Shown: positions 27,078-36,415 of the stretch, one piece after another
How positions within the stretch are numbered: position 1 is the stretch's first letter
How the letters are laid out: the number at the start of each line of letters is the position of its first letter
Assembly (NCBI GenBank): GCA_963815505.1
Contig: CAWFGU010000001.1
Span: 62,001 to 126,000 of the forward strand
Length of the DNA stretch: 64,000 nt
DNA from: CAXBBB01 sp963815505
GTDB lineage: Bacteria > Bacteroidota > Rhodothermia > Rhodothermales > BA12
Direction: 5' to 3'
Position numbers and translations under genes: made by a program
The notes under the pieces: model-generated
Told to the model about the DNA's origin: nothing
Seen by the model: the letters and a program-made list of their open reading frames with translations, nothing else
Database searches by the model: none

Positions 27078-27111
27078 AGACCTGTCAGGCTTTGAAAAAC
27101 CTGGCAGGTCT
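27078..27111. repeat. REP-like palindrome / hairpin after nuoH
   Basis: AGACCTGTCAGG and CCTGGCAGGTCT form a 12-bp stem with one G-T pair around a 10-nt A/T-rich loop. There is no clean T-run after it. The sequence resembles the GACCTG-CAGGT palindromes that are scattered between genes in many Bacteroidota genomes; it may also slow or end transcription from nuoH. Confidence 0.7.
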
Positions 27112-27165
27112 CTTTCGTTGAAGCACGCCGCACACGCTCAGCTGAGTTGGATTCGTTTCTGCCTC

Positions 27166-28308
27166 ATGCGATACGCCCTCTTCCTCCTCGCGCTGATCTA
27201 CGCGCCGCTCGCCTCGGCCCAATCTCAGCGCTCGCTCCTCGACGATCCGACCGTCCGCGCCCGAGCGCAGCACGGCTTGGACCGCCTCTACAACGTCGAC
27301 TTCCAATCGGCAGACAGCCTGTTCACGCTCATCGCCAGCGAGCATCCGAATCACCCGATCGGCCCGTTCTTACAGGCGCTGGGCACGTGGTGGCAGATTC
27401 TGCTCGACCTCAACGACACGCAGCGCGACCAGACGTTTTACGACGCGATGGGCCAAGTCATCGACCGCTCGGACGCCCGGCTGCGCCGCAATCCTGCCGA
27501 CTTCGACGCCCGCTTCTTCAAGGGCGCGGCGCTGGGCTTCCGAGGACGGCTGCGCTCCAACCGAGGCCAGTACCTGCGAGCCGCCCGCGACGGACGCGAC
27601 GCGATGGACTACGTGCTGAGCATCGCCGACGCCGACACCAGCCGCGCGGACTTCGGCTTCGGCAAAGGCTTGTACGATTATTACATCGAAGCGACCGGAG
27701 ACCGCTACCCGGCGGCGCGTCCGTTTCTCAACCTGTTTCCCGACGGCGACAAGACGCGCGGACTCACACTCTTGAACCGCACCGCCGACGACGGGACGTT
27801 TCTAAAGACCGAGGCGCACTACTTCCTGATGCAGATCGAGTATCTGTTCGAGAGCGACTTCTCGGCGACGCGCGAGCACGTCACGTGGCTGCGCCAGCGC
27901 TACCCCGATAATCCCTTCTTCCACACCGCCGAAGGCCGCGTCCTCGCTCGCTGGCACCAGTGGCAGCAGGCCGATCAAGTCTGGGCCGACGTACTCAACA
28001 AACACCTGTCGAGGACGCCTTACTATGGGCGGTCGGCCGCCGAGCAGGCGCTGTACTACCTCGCGCGTTCTCACGCCTCACGCGGTGAATACCGGCAAGC
28101 GCTGATGCGGTACACGCAGTTGGAGACCTACACCAAAGGCCGTCCCAACCCCAGCTATTTCGCCGTCGTCGGCAGGCTGCGCCAGGGCCAGACGTTCGAG
28201 GAGCTGGGAAAGAACGACGAGGCTGCTTCCCGCTACCGCCAGGTGCTCGCGATGCCGAACAAGGGCAGCGCGCACGAAAATGCGCAGCGCTATCTGAACC
28301 AGTTGTAG
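27166..28308 (+). CDS. Secreted tetratricopeptide-repeat protein
   Basis: This 380-residue protein has the signal peptide MRYALFLLALIYAPLASA. The rest is helical, with TPR-like helix pairs: AQHGLDRLYNVDFQSADSLF, FDARFFKGAALGFRGRLRS, and near the C-terminus AEQALYYLARSHASRGEYRQAL and VGRLRQGQTFEELGKNDEAASRYRQVL (each split). It probably works as a periplasmic scaffold. The function is unknown. The ATG at 27166 immediately precedes the signal peptide; upstream in-frame codons to 27118 are rejected. Confidence 0.78.
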   Translation: MRYALFLLALIYAPLASAQSQRSLLDDPTVRARAQHGLDRLYNVDFQSADSLFTLIASEHPNHPIGPFLQALGTWWQILLDLNDTQRDQTFYDAMGQVIDRSDARLRRNPADFDARFFKGAALGFRGRLRSNRGQYLRAARDGRDAMDYVLSIADADTSRADFGFGKGLYDYYIEATGDRYPAARPFLNLFPDGDKTRGLTLLNRTADDGTFLKTEAHYFLMQIEYLFESDFSATREHVTWLRQRYPDNPFFHTAEGRVLARWHQWQQADQVWADVLNKHLSRTPYYGRSAAEQALYYLARSHASRGEYRQALMRYTQLETYTKGRPNPSYFAVVGRLRQGQTFEELGKNDEAASRYRQVLAMPNKGSAHENAQRYLNQL

Positions 28309-28384
28309 TCCAACCACTATCGACCCAGAAAGACTTTTGAGTTCTCATACCGAGTCCGCAGTTTAGCGGTGCATTTTCTACGCC

Positions 28385-28487
28385 GTCATCCTGAGCCTGT
28401 CGAAAGCCTGCCCTGAGCGTGGTCGAATGGGGATCTCCGTCCGTTGAGATCAGAGCACGGGGATCCTTCGACTTCGCTCAGGATGAC
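28385..28487. repeat. Interspersed palindromic repeat (GTCATCCTGAG type)
   Basis: GTCATCCTGAG at 28385-28395 pairs with CTCAGGATGAC at 28477-28487. The arms continue as gcctgtcgaaag and ccttcgacttcg. This is the common GTCATCCTGAGC...TCAGGATGAC intergenic element seen in many bacterial drafts. It forms the first half of the 386-bp gene-free stretch 28309-28694. Confidence 0.75.
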
Positions 28488-28549
28488 GAAATATCGGACG
28501 CACCAGCATTCTACGGATTCGATATCAGCCAGTAGCGCAACCGTCCTGC

Positions 28550-28660
28550 CCTCGTGGAGGGGAGGTGCTCAACGGGCGGAGGGGTCCAGCGGTTTAGCGC
28601 CGCCCTCAGGACCACCCCGCCTGCGACACCGTGCGTCTCCGGCACCCCTGCTCCACGAGG
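28550..28660. repeat. Second large inverted repeat (CCTCGTGGAG type)
   Basis: CCTCGTGGAG at 28550-28559 pairs with CTCCACGAGG at 28651-28660, enclosing a GC-rich segment (gcgccgccctcaggaccacc). It looks like the CCCTCCacgAGGGG family of mobile-like palindromes found between Bacteroidota genes. It fills the second half of the gene-free stretch; I see nothing else in it. Confidence 0.65.
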
Positions 28661-28694
28661 AGGGGGCGGTAAACATGACAGCCCTGCTAGTCGC

Positions 28695-29087
28695 CTAGCG
28701 GCACAATGCCAGATCGCCGAACCCCCAGAGCAGAAGTCCTCCGACAAGGGCGAGCGCGACCCAGCACCACGCGATGACCTGCACGCGTTCCGAAGGCACT
28801 GCTCGATCCAGCCACAGATAAACGCCAAGGCCGGACGCCCAGAGTATGTAGCGCCAACCGGCAACGTGGGCGGCGCAGCCCACGACATGGCGCTCGGCGC
28901 GCAAAGACCGGGAAAGTAGATGCTCGAGGACGAACGCGCCACCAGAGAGGATGCACCAAGCGCCGTAAGCGGCCAGAAGAAACACGCCAGCTCCTTTGAG
29001 CGCCAAGATCAAACGCTCGCGACGACTGGCTTGCTCGTCCCAAAACGGAGGCGGCTCTACCCTCTTCATGATAGAGCAGAGCCGCAC
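28695..29087 (-). CDS. Small membrane protein, function unknown
   Basis: A 130-residue protein (or 124 if the second ATG, 29067-29069, is used). It has three probable helices: ILALKGAGVFLLAAYGAWCIL, a weaker one around GWRYILWASGLGVYLWL, and VIAWCWVALALVGGLLLWGF. The N-terminus is charged (KRVEPPPFWDEQASRRERL). I recognise no family. It lies 22 bp from the kgd stop on the same strand, so it may be cotranscribed with kgd. Confidence 0.55.
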   Translation of the reverse strand: MRLCSIMKRVEPPPFWDEQASRRERLILALKGAGVFLLAAYGAWCILSGGAFVLEHLLSRSLRAERHVVGCAAHVAGWRYILWASGLGVYLWLDRAVPSERVQVIAWCWVALALVGGLLLWGFGDLALCR

Positions 29088-29109
29088 GTGAGAGGTCGAG
29101 CCCAGATCA

Positions 29110-32100
29110 TCAGCCGTCCAACCCGAGCGCGTCCATCACGAGCAGGTTCTGCTCGAACGCGTGGACCTTGGCACTGCCCGTCGATGGTGAGGCACTAGCG
29201 GGGCGTCCGGCATAGCGGATGCGGGGGCGGTCGTCGCGGAGTTCGGCGAGCAGGTCGTCGAACTGGTAGCGGACGTGCTGCCACGCGCCCATGTTTTCGG
29301 GCTCCTCCTGGCACCACACGATTTCGGCGTCGGGGTGTGCCAGAAGCTGCGCGCGGATGTCATCGAGTGGGAACGGATAGATCTGTTCGAGCCGGGCGAT
29401 CGAGACAGCCGCTTGCGCCTCGCTGCCTTCGCGAGCACCGACTAGGTCGTAGTAGACCTTGCCCGAGCAGAACACCAGCCGCGCGGCGCCCTGAGCGACT
29501 TCCGCGTCTGGGATGAGCGGCTGGAACTGGCCGTCGGTGAATTCTGATGGAGCGCTGGCAGCAGCGGGCAAGCGCAGCAGGCTCTTGGGGCTCATCACGA
29601 CGAGCGGCTTGCGGGCGTCGCGCTTGACCTGTCGGCGTAGCGCGTGGAAGTAGCTGGCCGACGTAGTGAAGTTGGCGACGATCATGTTCTCCTCGGCGCA
29701 CAACTGTAAGAAGCGCTCCAATCGAGCCGAACTGTGCTCCGGTCCCTGCCCCTCGTACCCGTGGGGCAGCAGGAGAACGAGGCCGGACTTCTGGCCCCAC
29801 TTCTCCTCGGCTGCGCTCAGGAACTGGTCGAAGACAATCTGCGCGCCATTGGAGAAGTCGCCGAACTGGGCTTCCCAGATGACGAGGGCGCTGGGATCGG
29901 CGACGCTGTATCCGTACTCGAATGCGCACGCGGCGTACTCGCTCAGCAGGCTGTCGTAGACGAGCAGTTTGGCCTGTTCGCTTTGCACGTGGTTCAGCGG
30001 GATGTACTCGCCACCCGTCGTCTGGTCGTAGAGGACACTGTGGCGGTGGGAGAACGTGCCCCTCCGGCTATCCTGACCGGCAAGCCGGATCGTCGTGCCC
30101 TCAGTAAGCAGCGTCCCAAAAGCCAGCGCCTCGCCAAACCCCCAGTCGATTTTACCGGCGTCGAACAGATCCTGGCGCTTGCTGAACTGGCGTTCCAGCT
30201 TGCGGTGGATGTCGAAGTCGTCCGGCTTGCGCATCAGCGCGTCGACGACCGATTGGAGCGACGCCATCGACGCGGCCGTATCGACTTCCTCGAGCGACGG
30301 ACGAGCTGCTTTGCGCCCCGCTCGGGCGGCAAGTGCGCTATCGGGCGTTTTCTTCGAGCAGGTCCCGCGTGCGGACAAATGCCTCATTGAGTTCGTCGCG
30401 GTAAGCGTCCATCAACTGCTCGGCCTTCTCGGGCGCCATCTCCCCCCGCTTGACCAGGCTCTCGGTGTAGAGCTTCCGAATCGAGCGCTTGGCTTCGATT
30501 TTCGAGTAGAGGATGGGCTGCGTATACGTCGGCTCGTCGCCTTCGTTGTGGCCGTGGACGCGGTAGCAGAGCAAGTCGATGACCACGTCTTTGTTGAACA
30601 CCTGCCTATAGTCGAGTGCCAGCCGCATCACGCGTACGCAGGCTTCGGGATCGTCGCCGTTGACGTGGAAGACCGGAGCCTGAATCATTCGCGCCACATC
30701 GGTCGCGTAGGTCGACGAGCGCGCATCGGCGGGGGCCGTCGTGAAGCCGATCTGGTTGTTGATGACCAGGTGCATCGTGCCGCCGGTCTTGTAGCCTCGG
30801 AGCAGACTCAGGTTGAGCGTTTCGGCGACGACGCCCTGTCCGGCAAATGCCGCGTCGCCGTGGATCAGCAGGGGAATGACGGCATCGAGGTAGTCGCCGC
30901 CGGGAGCGTCGATATTCTGCTGGCGTAGCAGCGCCTGCTTGGCGCGCACCATACCCTCGACGATCGGGTTGACGGCCTCTAGGTGACTCGGATTGCTGGC
31001 GAGCGAGAGCTTGACGTGGGCGCCGCTGGGCGACGTGTGCGTGGCGGTCGCGCCCAAGTGGTACTTCACATCGCCCGATCCCTGCGCCTGGTTGGGGTCG
31101 AGCGATCCCTCGAACTCGTTGAAGATGCGCTCGTACGGCTTGCGCATGATGTTCGCGAGCACGTTCAGGCGACCGCGGTGCGCCATACCGATCACCACCT
31201 CGTTGACCTCCTGATCGGCGGCGTCCGAAAGGACCGCGTCGAGCATCGGAATGACGGTCTCGGCGCCTTCGAGCGAGAAGCGCTTGTGCCCGATGTACTT
31301 GGTGTGCAGGAAGCGCTCGAACGCTTCGCCGCTGTTGAGCTTGCTCAGAATGCGCTCTTTGTCGCTCGGCGAGATTGGGTCAGCGAAGCGCGTCGGCTCG
31401 ATCCGCTCCTGTAGCCAGCGCTTCTCGGTCGGATCGGCGATGTGCATGTACTCGACGCCGACTTTGCGCATGTACGTCTCGCGCAGTGTGTCGAGGATGT
31501 CGCGCAGTTTCATGCTGGACTGTCCGCCCAGTTCGCTCGCCGGAAACTGACGATCCAGGTCCCAGACGGTCAGGTCGTAGAACGCCGGGTCGAGTTCGGG
31601 GTGCTCGGCGCGGTCGTAGCCCAGCGGGTTGACGTTGGCGTTGAGGTGTCCTCTGACGCGGTAGGCACGGATCAGCGCGAGCACGCTGGCCTGCTTCTTG
31701 GCCTGCGCCTCGCTAGCGTCTTCGGGTCCGAACGCCGGAGCAGAATCCTTACCGGGGCGATACGGGAAAGTACGGAATGCCCAGCGCCTCGAACACGCGG
31801 TCGTAGAACGCGTCCTCGCCCGTCAGCAGCGCGACGGCTTTGGCCAGAAACGCCCCACTCTCGGCACCCTGAATCACGCGGTGATCGTACGTCGACGTCA
31901 TCGTCATGACCTGGCTCAAACCGGTCCGCGCTACCACGTCGGGCGGCAGCGCCTGGTACTCGGGCGGATAGCCGATCGAGCCGACGCCGATGATGACTGC
32001 TTGGCCGTCCATCAAGCGCGGGACCGACAGATCCGTCCCGATCATGCCGGGGTTGGTGATGCTGGCCGTCGTGCCCTGGAAGTCGTCGATGGTCAGCTTG

Positions 32101-32846
32101 CCGCCGCGCGCGCGCCGCACGATGTCGTTGTACGCGCCGAGCAGCTGGGCGAAGTCTTTCTCCTCGGCCGCCTTGATGTTGGGCACGAGAAGGGTCCGCT
32201 TGCCTCGCTTCTCCACGTCGATGGCCAGCCCCAGGTTGACGTGTTCGGGAACGACGTGAAAGCCTTTGCCCTCGCCGTCCTCGTAATACGATGTGTTGAC
32301 GTTCGGCTGATCTTTGAGCGCCTCGACGACGGCGTACGCGATGAGGTGCGTGAACGACACCTTGTCGCCGCCGACCAATCGCTGATAGTCATTGATGAGT
32401 TTGCGGTTTTCGGCCATGAGCTTGACCGGAAACGTGCGGACGCTCGTCGCCGTCGGCACGGCCGTGCTGTCCTGCATGTTCGACGCAATCGCCGCCGACG
32501 CGCCACGCAACGGGTTGAGCTCGGCACCGGTCGGAGCCGGACGCGCGGGTTTGGCCGGTTTGGCCTCGGGCGCGTTGGACGACGATGCGCCGTTGGACGA
32601 CGGGACCTGAGCGGTGGGCTGCGGCTGCGGTTGCGATCTTGGAGCCGCCGGAGCGCCGTCGCCCGACACCGATGCCGCCGATTTCTGCGTCGCCTGAGCA
32701 CGCGCCTGCACGCCCGTTACGAACGAGGCATCCGGCGTGTAGTCGGCGAAAAACTCGCGCCACGACTCGCTGACGCTGTTGGGGTCTTCGAGATACTGGC
32801 GGTAGTACTCTTCGATGTAGCCGGTGTTGAAACCTAGTGCGCTCAC
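29110..32846 (-). CDS. kgd: Multifunctional 2-oxoglutarate dehydrogenase/decarboxylase (Kgd/OdhA type, E2-E1 fusion), two frameshifts
   Basis: The product is about 1245 residues in three frames. N-terminal part (31749-32846): helper helix (TGYIEEYYRQYLEDPNS), an Ala/Pro linker, then a succinyltransferase (E2) catalytic domain ending in DHRVIQGAESG. Middle (from about 31764): E1 with thiamine diphosphate site GDAAFAGQGVVAETLNLS and INNQIGFTT. C-terminal part (29110-30387): the transketolase-like half (FGEALAFGTLL, then EEPENMGAWQHVRY). The two breaks are near 31765 (one extra base in GGG) and near 30350 (one extra base). This is the Kgd architecture known from actinobacteria and also found in Rhodothermales relatives. 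It converts 2-oxoglutarate in the TCA cycle. All motifs are intact, so the breaks look like sequence errors. Confidence 0.9.
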
Positions 32847-33011
32847 GGGGACGGGCGGTGTCTGATGGAAGGCGGAGCAGGATCAACGATACGCGCGCCG
32901 CGAAGGATTCTCGCATTTCTTCGGGAGTCCGATCCATCTCGCGATATCCCAAACCTGCCTGGGCTCCTCTTCGGTACGGGGAGGAATGGAGGCGGTGACA
33001 AGAAGCCCGCG

Positions 33012-34880
33012 CTACTCGGCTCTGCGCTCGACCGCCCGCGCGAACGCGAACCGGCCCGACTTCAACTCGCCCTGCTCCGAGAACACTTCGGGGACAGGCG
33101 ACGATGCAACGCATTCACGGTCAGCGGCAAGTAGCGACGGCGATGCAGCCGGTGCCTCTTCGCTACTGCTCGTCACGTGCAGACCGGCAACGTCAGGGCG
33201 GGCGTCGGACTGGCGCTGCTGCTCGGCAGTGAGTGTCGCGGTCTGGACAGGAACCGCGAACCAGAACGTGGAGCCTTCGCCCGGCGTGCTCTCGACCCCG
33301 ATCTCGCCGCCCATCATCGCCACGAGTTGGCGGGCGATCGTCAGGCCCAGTCCGGCTCCGGTATGGGCACGCGTAGTCGAGCCGTCGGCCTGGGTAAAGC
33401 TGCCGAAGATCGAGCCTAGATCGTGCTGAGCGATACCGATGCCGGTGTCTTTGAGCGTAAACCGCAGCCGGATCGCGCCTTCGGCTCCGCTCGGATCGGG
33501 CGTAGCGCCGACGCGCAGGAATGCCGCTCCCCCCTGGGTGAACTTGGCCGCGTTGGAGAGCAGGTTGCCCAGCACTTGCAAGACGCGCAGTTCGTCTCCT
33601 TTGACGGCGCGGGGAACGCCGCTCAGGATCAGGTAGCGCAGATGGACGCCGCTGGCCGACGCCTCGGCCGTGGCTGCGCTCAGTGCTGCCTCGACGCACG
33701 AACGGACCTCGAACGTGTTCTCTTGCAGGTCGATCTGCTCCGACCGGATGTCAGCGAAGTCGAGCAGGTTGCTCACCAGTGCGGACAGCGCCCTGACAGA
33801 TGACTGGATCGCCTGTGCCATCTCGCGCTGCTCGGCGTCGAGGCGCGTGTGAAGCAGCAACTCCGTCATTCCGACGATACCATTGAGCGGCGTCCGCAGT
33901 TCGTGACTGACGCCGTTCATGAACTCGCCCTTGGCCCGGTTGGCCGCCTCGACCGACTGGCGGCACGACTGCAGCTCGGCCTCGGCGACGTGCTCGCGCG
34001 TCACGTCGCGCGCCATCACGACCAGTCCGTCGCCCGTCGCCACCGGCGTGCGAACGGTCAGCAGCCAGCCCGCGCCGCCCGGCAGCAAGGCGCGATCCGT
34101 AGACGGGCGAGCGGAGTGCAGAACGGCGCGATCGGCTTCCATTCCTCCATCGGACTGTCCGGCCCCCAGAGAGGCAAGCCGCTCGTCAAGCAGCGTGCGT
34201 GCCCGGTTGCGCAGCACGACGCGGCCATCGGAGTCGGCGACGTAGACCGGATCGGCGACAGAGTCGAGCACGTGTTGCAGGCGCTCGCGGTGATAGGCCG
34301 CCTCTTCTCCTCTCGCTTGCGCCAGCGCCATCAGCGGGCCTACGATCCACAGCCCGACCGATGCCATCCCCATCAGCGCCACCAGCCAGGCCGCCGCAGA
34401 GACGTAGCGGATGCGATCGGTATCGGTCGATAATCCGGTAGCGTAGACCGATGCGATAGGTGAGAGCGAGTCGGCGTAGCGGCGAGCCTCGGCCTGCACT
34501 TCGGCGTTGCGGCCTCCGGCAGCGGCAGCGCGAGCCGACACTACGACAGCGGACAGATCGGTGAGCAGAGCCAGACGCGACCGTGCGTCGGCCGACCTCG
34601 AGCGATCGGCCGCCTCGGCGGTCAGCAGCGCGCGATGGTCCGCATCCCACGCGCCGAGCAGATCATCGCTAGCGTCTGGTTGATCGGCGATCTTGCGCGA
34701 CGTATCGAGTTGCCGCACGATCAGCCGGACGCGCTCTTCGGCCAGCGCACCGTCGTACAGATCGAGCTGGCTCGCCAACTCGCCCAACGAGAGCAGCACG
34801 ACCACGAGTGCAGCCACAACGCTGAATCGGCGTTTGAGCGAGCGATCTCGAGCGTCGGAAGGCATATCGTCGGCGGTCAT
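33012..34880 (-). CDS. Membrane PAS-domain sensor histidine kinase
   Basis: A 622-residue kinase. Helix 1 is at about residues 20-36 and helix 2 at 162-185, enclosing a 125-residue periplasmic sensor of helical type. A PAS-like domain follows at about 200-305 (LDSVADPVYVADSDGRVV). The HisKA domain has the phospho-acceptor His326 in VSHELRTPLNGIVG. The ATPase domain shows NLLSNAAKFT (N box), DTGIGI (G1), FTQADGS and GAGLGLTI (G2). A 75-residue tail (ATLTAEQQRQSDARPDVAG onward) is low in complexity and lacks a receiver domain. No response regulator is adjacent. It may phosphorylate an unlinked partner. Confidence 0.9.
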   Translation of the reverse strand: MTADDMPSDARDRSLKRRFSVVAALVVVLLSLGELASQLDLYDGALAEERVRLIVRQLDTSRKIADQPDASDDLLGAWDADHRALLTAEAADRSRSADARSRLALLTDLSAVVVSARAAAAGGRNAEVQAEARRYADSLSPIASVYATGLSTDTDRIRYVSAAAWLVALMGMASVGLWIVGPLMALAQARGEEAAYHRERLQHVLDSVADPVYVADSDGRVVLRNRARTLLDERLASLGAGQSDGGMEADRAVLHSARPSTDRALLPGGAGWLLTVRTPVATGDGLVVMARDVTREHVAEAELQSCRQSVEAANRAKGEFMNGVSHELRTPLNGIVGMTELLLHTRLDAEQREMAQAIQSSVRALSALVSNLLDFADIRSEQIDLQENTFEVRSCVEAALSAATAEASASGVHLRYLILSGVPRAVKGDELRVLQVLGNLLSNAAKFTQGGAAFLRVGATPDPSGAEGAIRLRFTLKDTGIGIAQHDLGSIFGSFTQADGSTTRAHTGAGLGLTIARQLVAMMGGEIGVESTPGEGSTFWFAVPVQTATLTAEQQRQSDARPDVAGLHVTSSSEEAPAASPSLLAADRECVASSPVPEVFSEQGELKSGRFAFARAVERRAE

Positions 34881-35329
34881 GAGCGGGAACTACTGGGTGC
34901 GGTGTTCAGGAGAGCGCGACGGGATATTGACGAATCCGCGGAGATGCCAGCGGCGGGCGCGGGACAGGCGCTCCCTCGGAAGCCGCATCGTCGGCAGCGT
35001 GCAATCGGCGCGATGTACCTCGGCGGTGTACCGGGCGCGGCGTAGGAGCGGCAGGCTCTGACGTGCGAAACCAGTAGGCGAGTGGGCGAAACGACATGAG
35101 CGGTGGAAGGTGGCGGATGGCTGTACTTGCTATCGGCGTGCCGACGGGCGAGTTAAGAGGCGATGTCCGATTTTTGCTCGCTGCACGTCAGGCTGGCGGA
35201 AAAGGCTTCCCATTCGCCGTACCGGGATGCGCAAAACATCCGCTCCTATCGGCTCCGACAAGCGGTGCAAAGGCACCAGGCGATCCGGCGCGGCTTTTTC
35301 TCTCAGACGAGCACACCCACCGACCGGCT
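34881..35329. other. 449-bp region upstream of flhB without a supported gene
   Basis: The flhB frame is open upstream to an ATG at 35096, but that part (rich in Arg/Gly/Lys) does not resemble FlhB. I searched this stretch for a sigma-54 core with GG-N10-GC and found none with a good flanking match. It presumably holds the flhB promoter and the divergent kinase promoter. Confidence 0.5.
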
Positions 35330-36403
35330 GTGTCCGACAAACCCGAAAAGGACGAAAAAGTCCACGACGCCTCTGCGCAGCGCCTGAACAAGGCGCGCGA
35401 AGACGGCAACCTGCTCAGGGCCAAGGAGATCGTGACGGTCGGCATGGTCGCACTGGGCGTGTCGGCCGTCCTCTTCGGCGGCCCGCTGGCGTTTCGGCAG
35501 CTGCAGCACACGACACGGACCATCCTGCTTGATGCCGGTCACCCGCTGTCGGTCGAGCGCACATCCGAGTTGATCCGCATCATCGGCGTCGACCTGGGCC
35601 TACTGCTCGGCCCGTTTTTCCTGATGATGACGACCGGCGCCGTCGTGCTCAACGTGATGCAGAGCGGCGCCGTGTGGACGTTCAAGCCGCTCACGCCCAA
35701 ACCGAGCAAGATCAATCCCCTCGAAGGCATCAAGCGCATTTTCTCGGCCAAGGGGATGTTCGAGGCGTTCAAGGCGTTCGCCAAACTGGGCATCTTGGTC
35801 GCCATCGGCTGGACCTACGTCACGAGCAAGATGGACGTACTCACCGTCCTCCACACGCTCCCGACTACCGACGCGCTAGGTCAGGGCGCAGCGATCTTGG
35901 GCGGACTGCTGATCCGGCTGGTAGGCGCGCTGCTGATCGTGGCGGCGGCCGATTTCGCATTCGAGAAGCACAAGCACGCGTCCGACTTGAAGATGACCGA
36001 GAAGGAGGTGCGCGACGAGACCAAGGACTCCGAGGGCGACCCGCACATGAGGGGCAAGCGCAAAGCCAAGGCGCGTGAGATGGCCGGTATGCGCCGCCCG
36101 ACGCTGATGGAAGCGGTCGGTCAAGCCGATGTCGTCATCACCAACCCGACGCACTACGCGATCGCGCTGTTTTACGATCAGGAGAACGGCGGAGCTCCGC
36201 GCGTGCTCGTCAAAGGCATCCGCAAACGCGCGCTCAAGATCAAGGGGATCGCGCTCGAACTGGGCACGCCGACGGTCGAGAATCGGCCGCTGGCACGCGC
36301 CTTGTATGCTGCCGTCGACGAGGGCATGGAGATTCCCGAAACGCTCTACGCCGCCGTCGCCGCCATCCTCGCCGAGGTCTATCGCACGCGCGACCGCCGC
36401 TAA
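35330..36403 (+). CDS. flhB: Flagellar export apparatus protein FlhB
   Basis: This 357-residue protein controls substrate switching in the flagellar type III gate. From a GTG start (35330) it begins VSDKPEKDEKVHDASAQRLNKAREDGNLLRAKEIV (split), matching the family N-terminus (KTEkptpkRlxxAREkGxvakSxE). Four membrane helices follow, then the cytoplasmic linker and the self-cleavage motif NPTH at residues 272-275 (VVITNPTHYAIALFYD). GTG is preferred to an ATG at 35096 that would add 78 unrelated residues. flhA follows 12 bp after the stop. Confidence 0.93.
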   Translation: MSDKPEKDEKVHDASAQRLNKAREDGNLLRAKEIVTVGMVALGVSAVLFGGPLAFRQLQHTTRTILLDAGHPLSVERTSELIRIIGVDLGLLLGPFFLMMTTGAVVLNVMQSGAVWTFKPLTPKPSKINPLEGIKRIFSAKGMFEAFKAFAKLGILVAIGWTYVTSKMDVLTVLHTLPTTDALGQGAAILGGLLIRLVGALLIVAAADFAFEKHKHASDLKMTEKEVRDETKDSEGDPHMRGKRKAKAREMAGMRRPTLMEAVGQADVVITNPTHYAIALFYDQENGGAPRVLVKGIRKRALKIKGIALELGTPTVENRPLARALYAAVDEGMEIPETLYAAVAAILAEVYRTRDRR

Positions 36404-36415
36404 TCCCACCACCTC

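Noticed and set aside
29110..32846. Three separate genes or a pseudogene at the kgd locus
   Set aside because: The parts join exactly after single-base corrections and every catalytic motif is intact.
35096..35329. Upstream ATG start for flhB, adding 78 residues
   Set aside because: The extra part has no similarity to FlhB, while the GTG at 35330 gives the standard KxEKxExxSAxRLxxAREDG start.
35041..35330. Sigma-54 promoter for flhB-flhA
   Set aside because: All GG/GC pairs near good half sites have the wrong spacing (8, 9, 12 or 15 bp).
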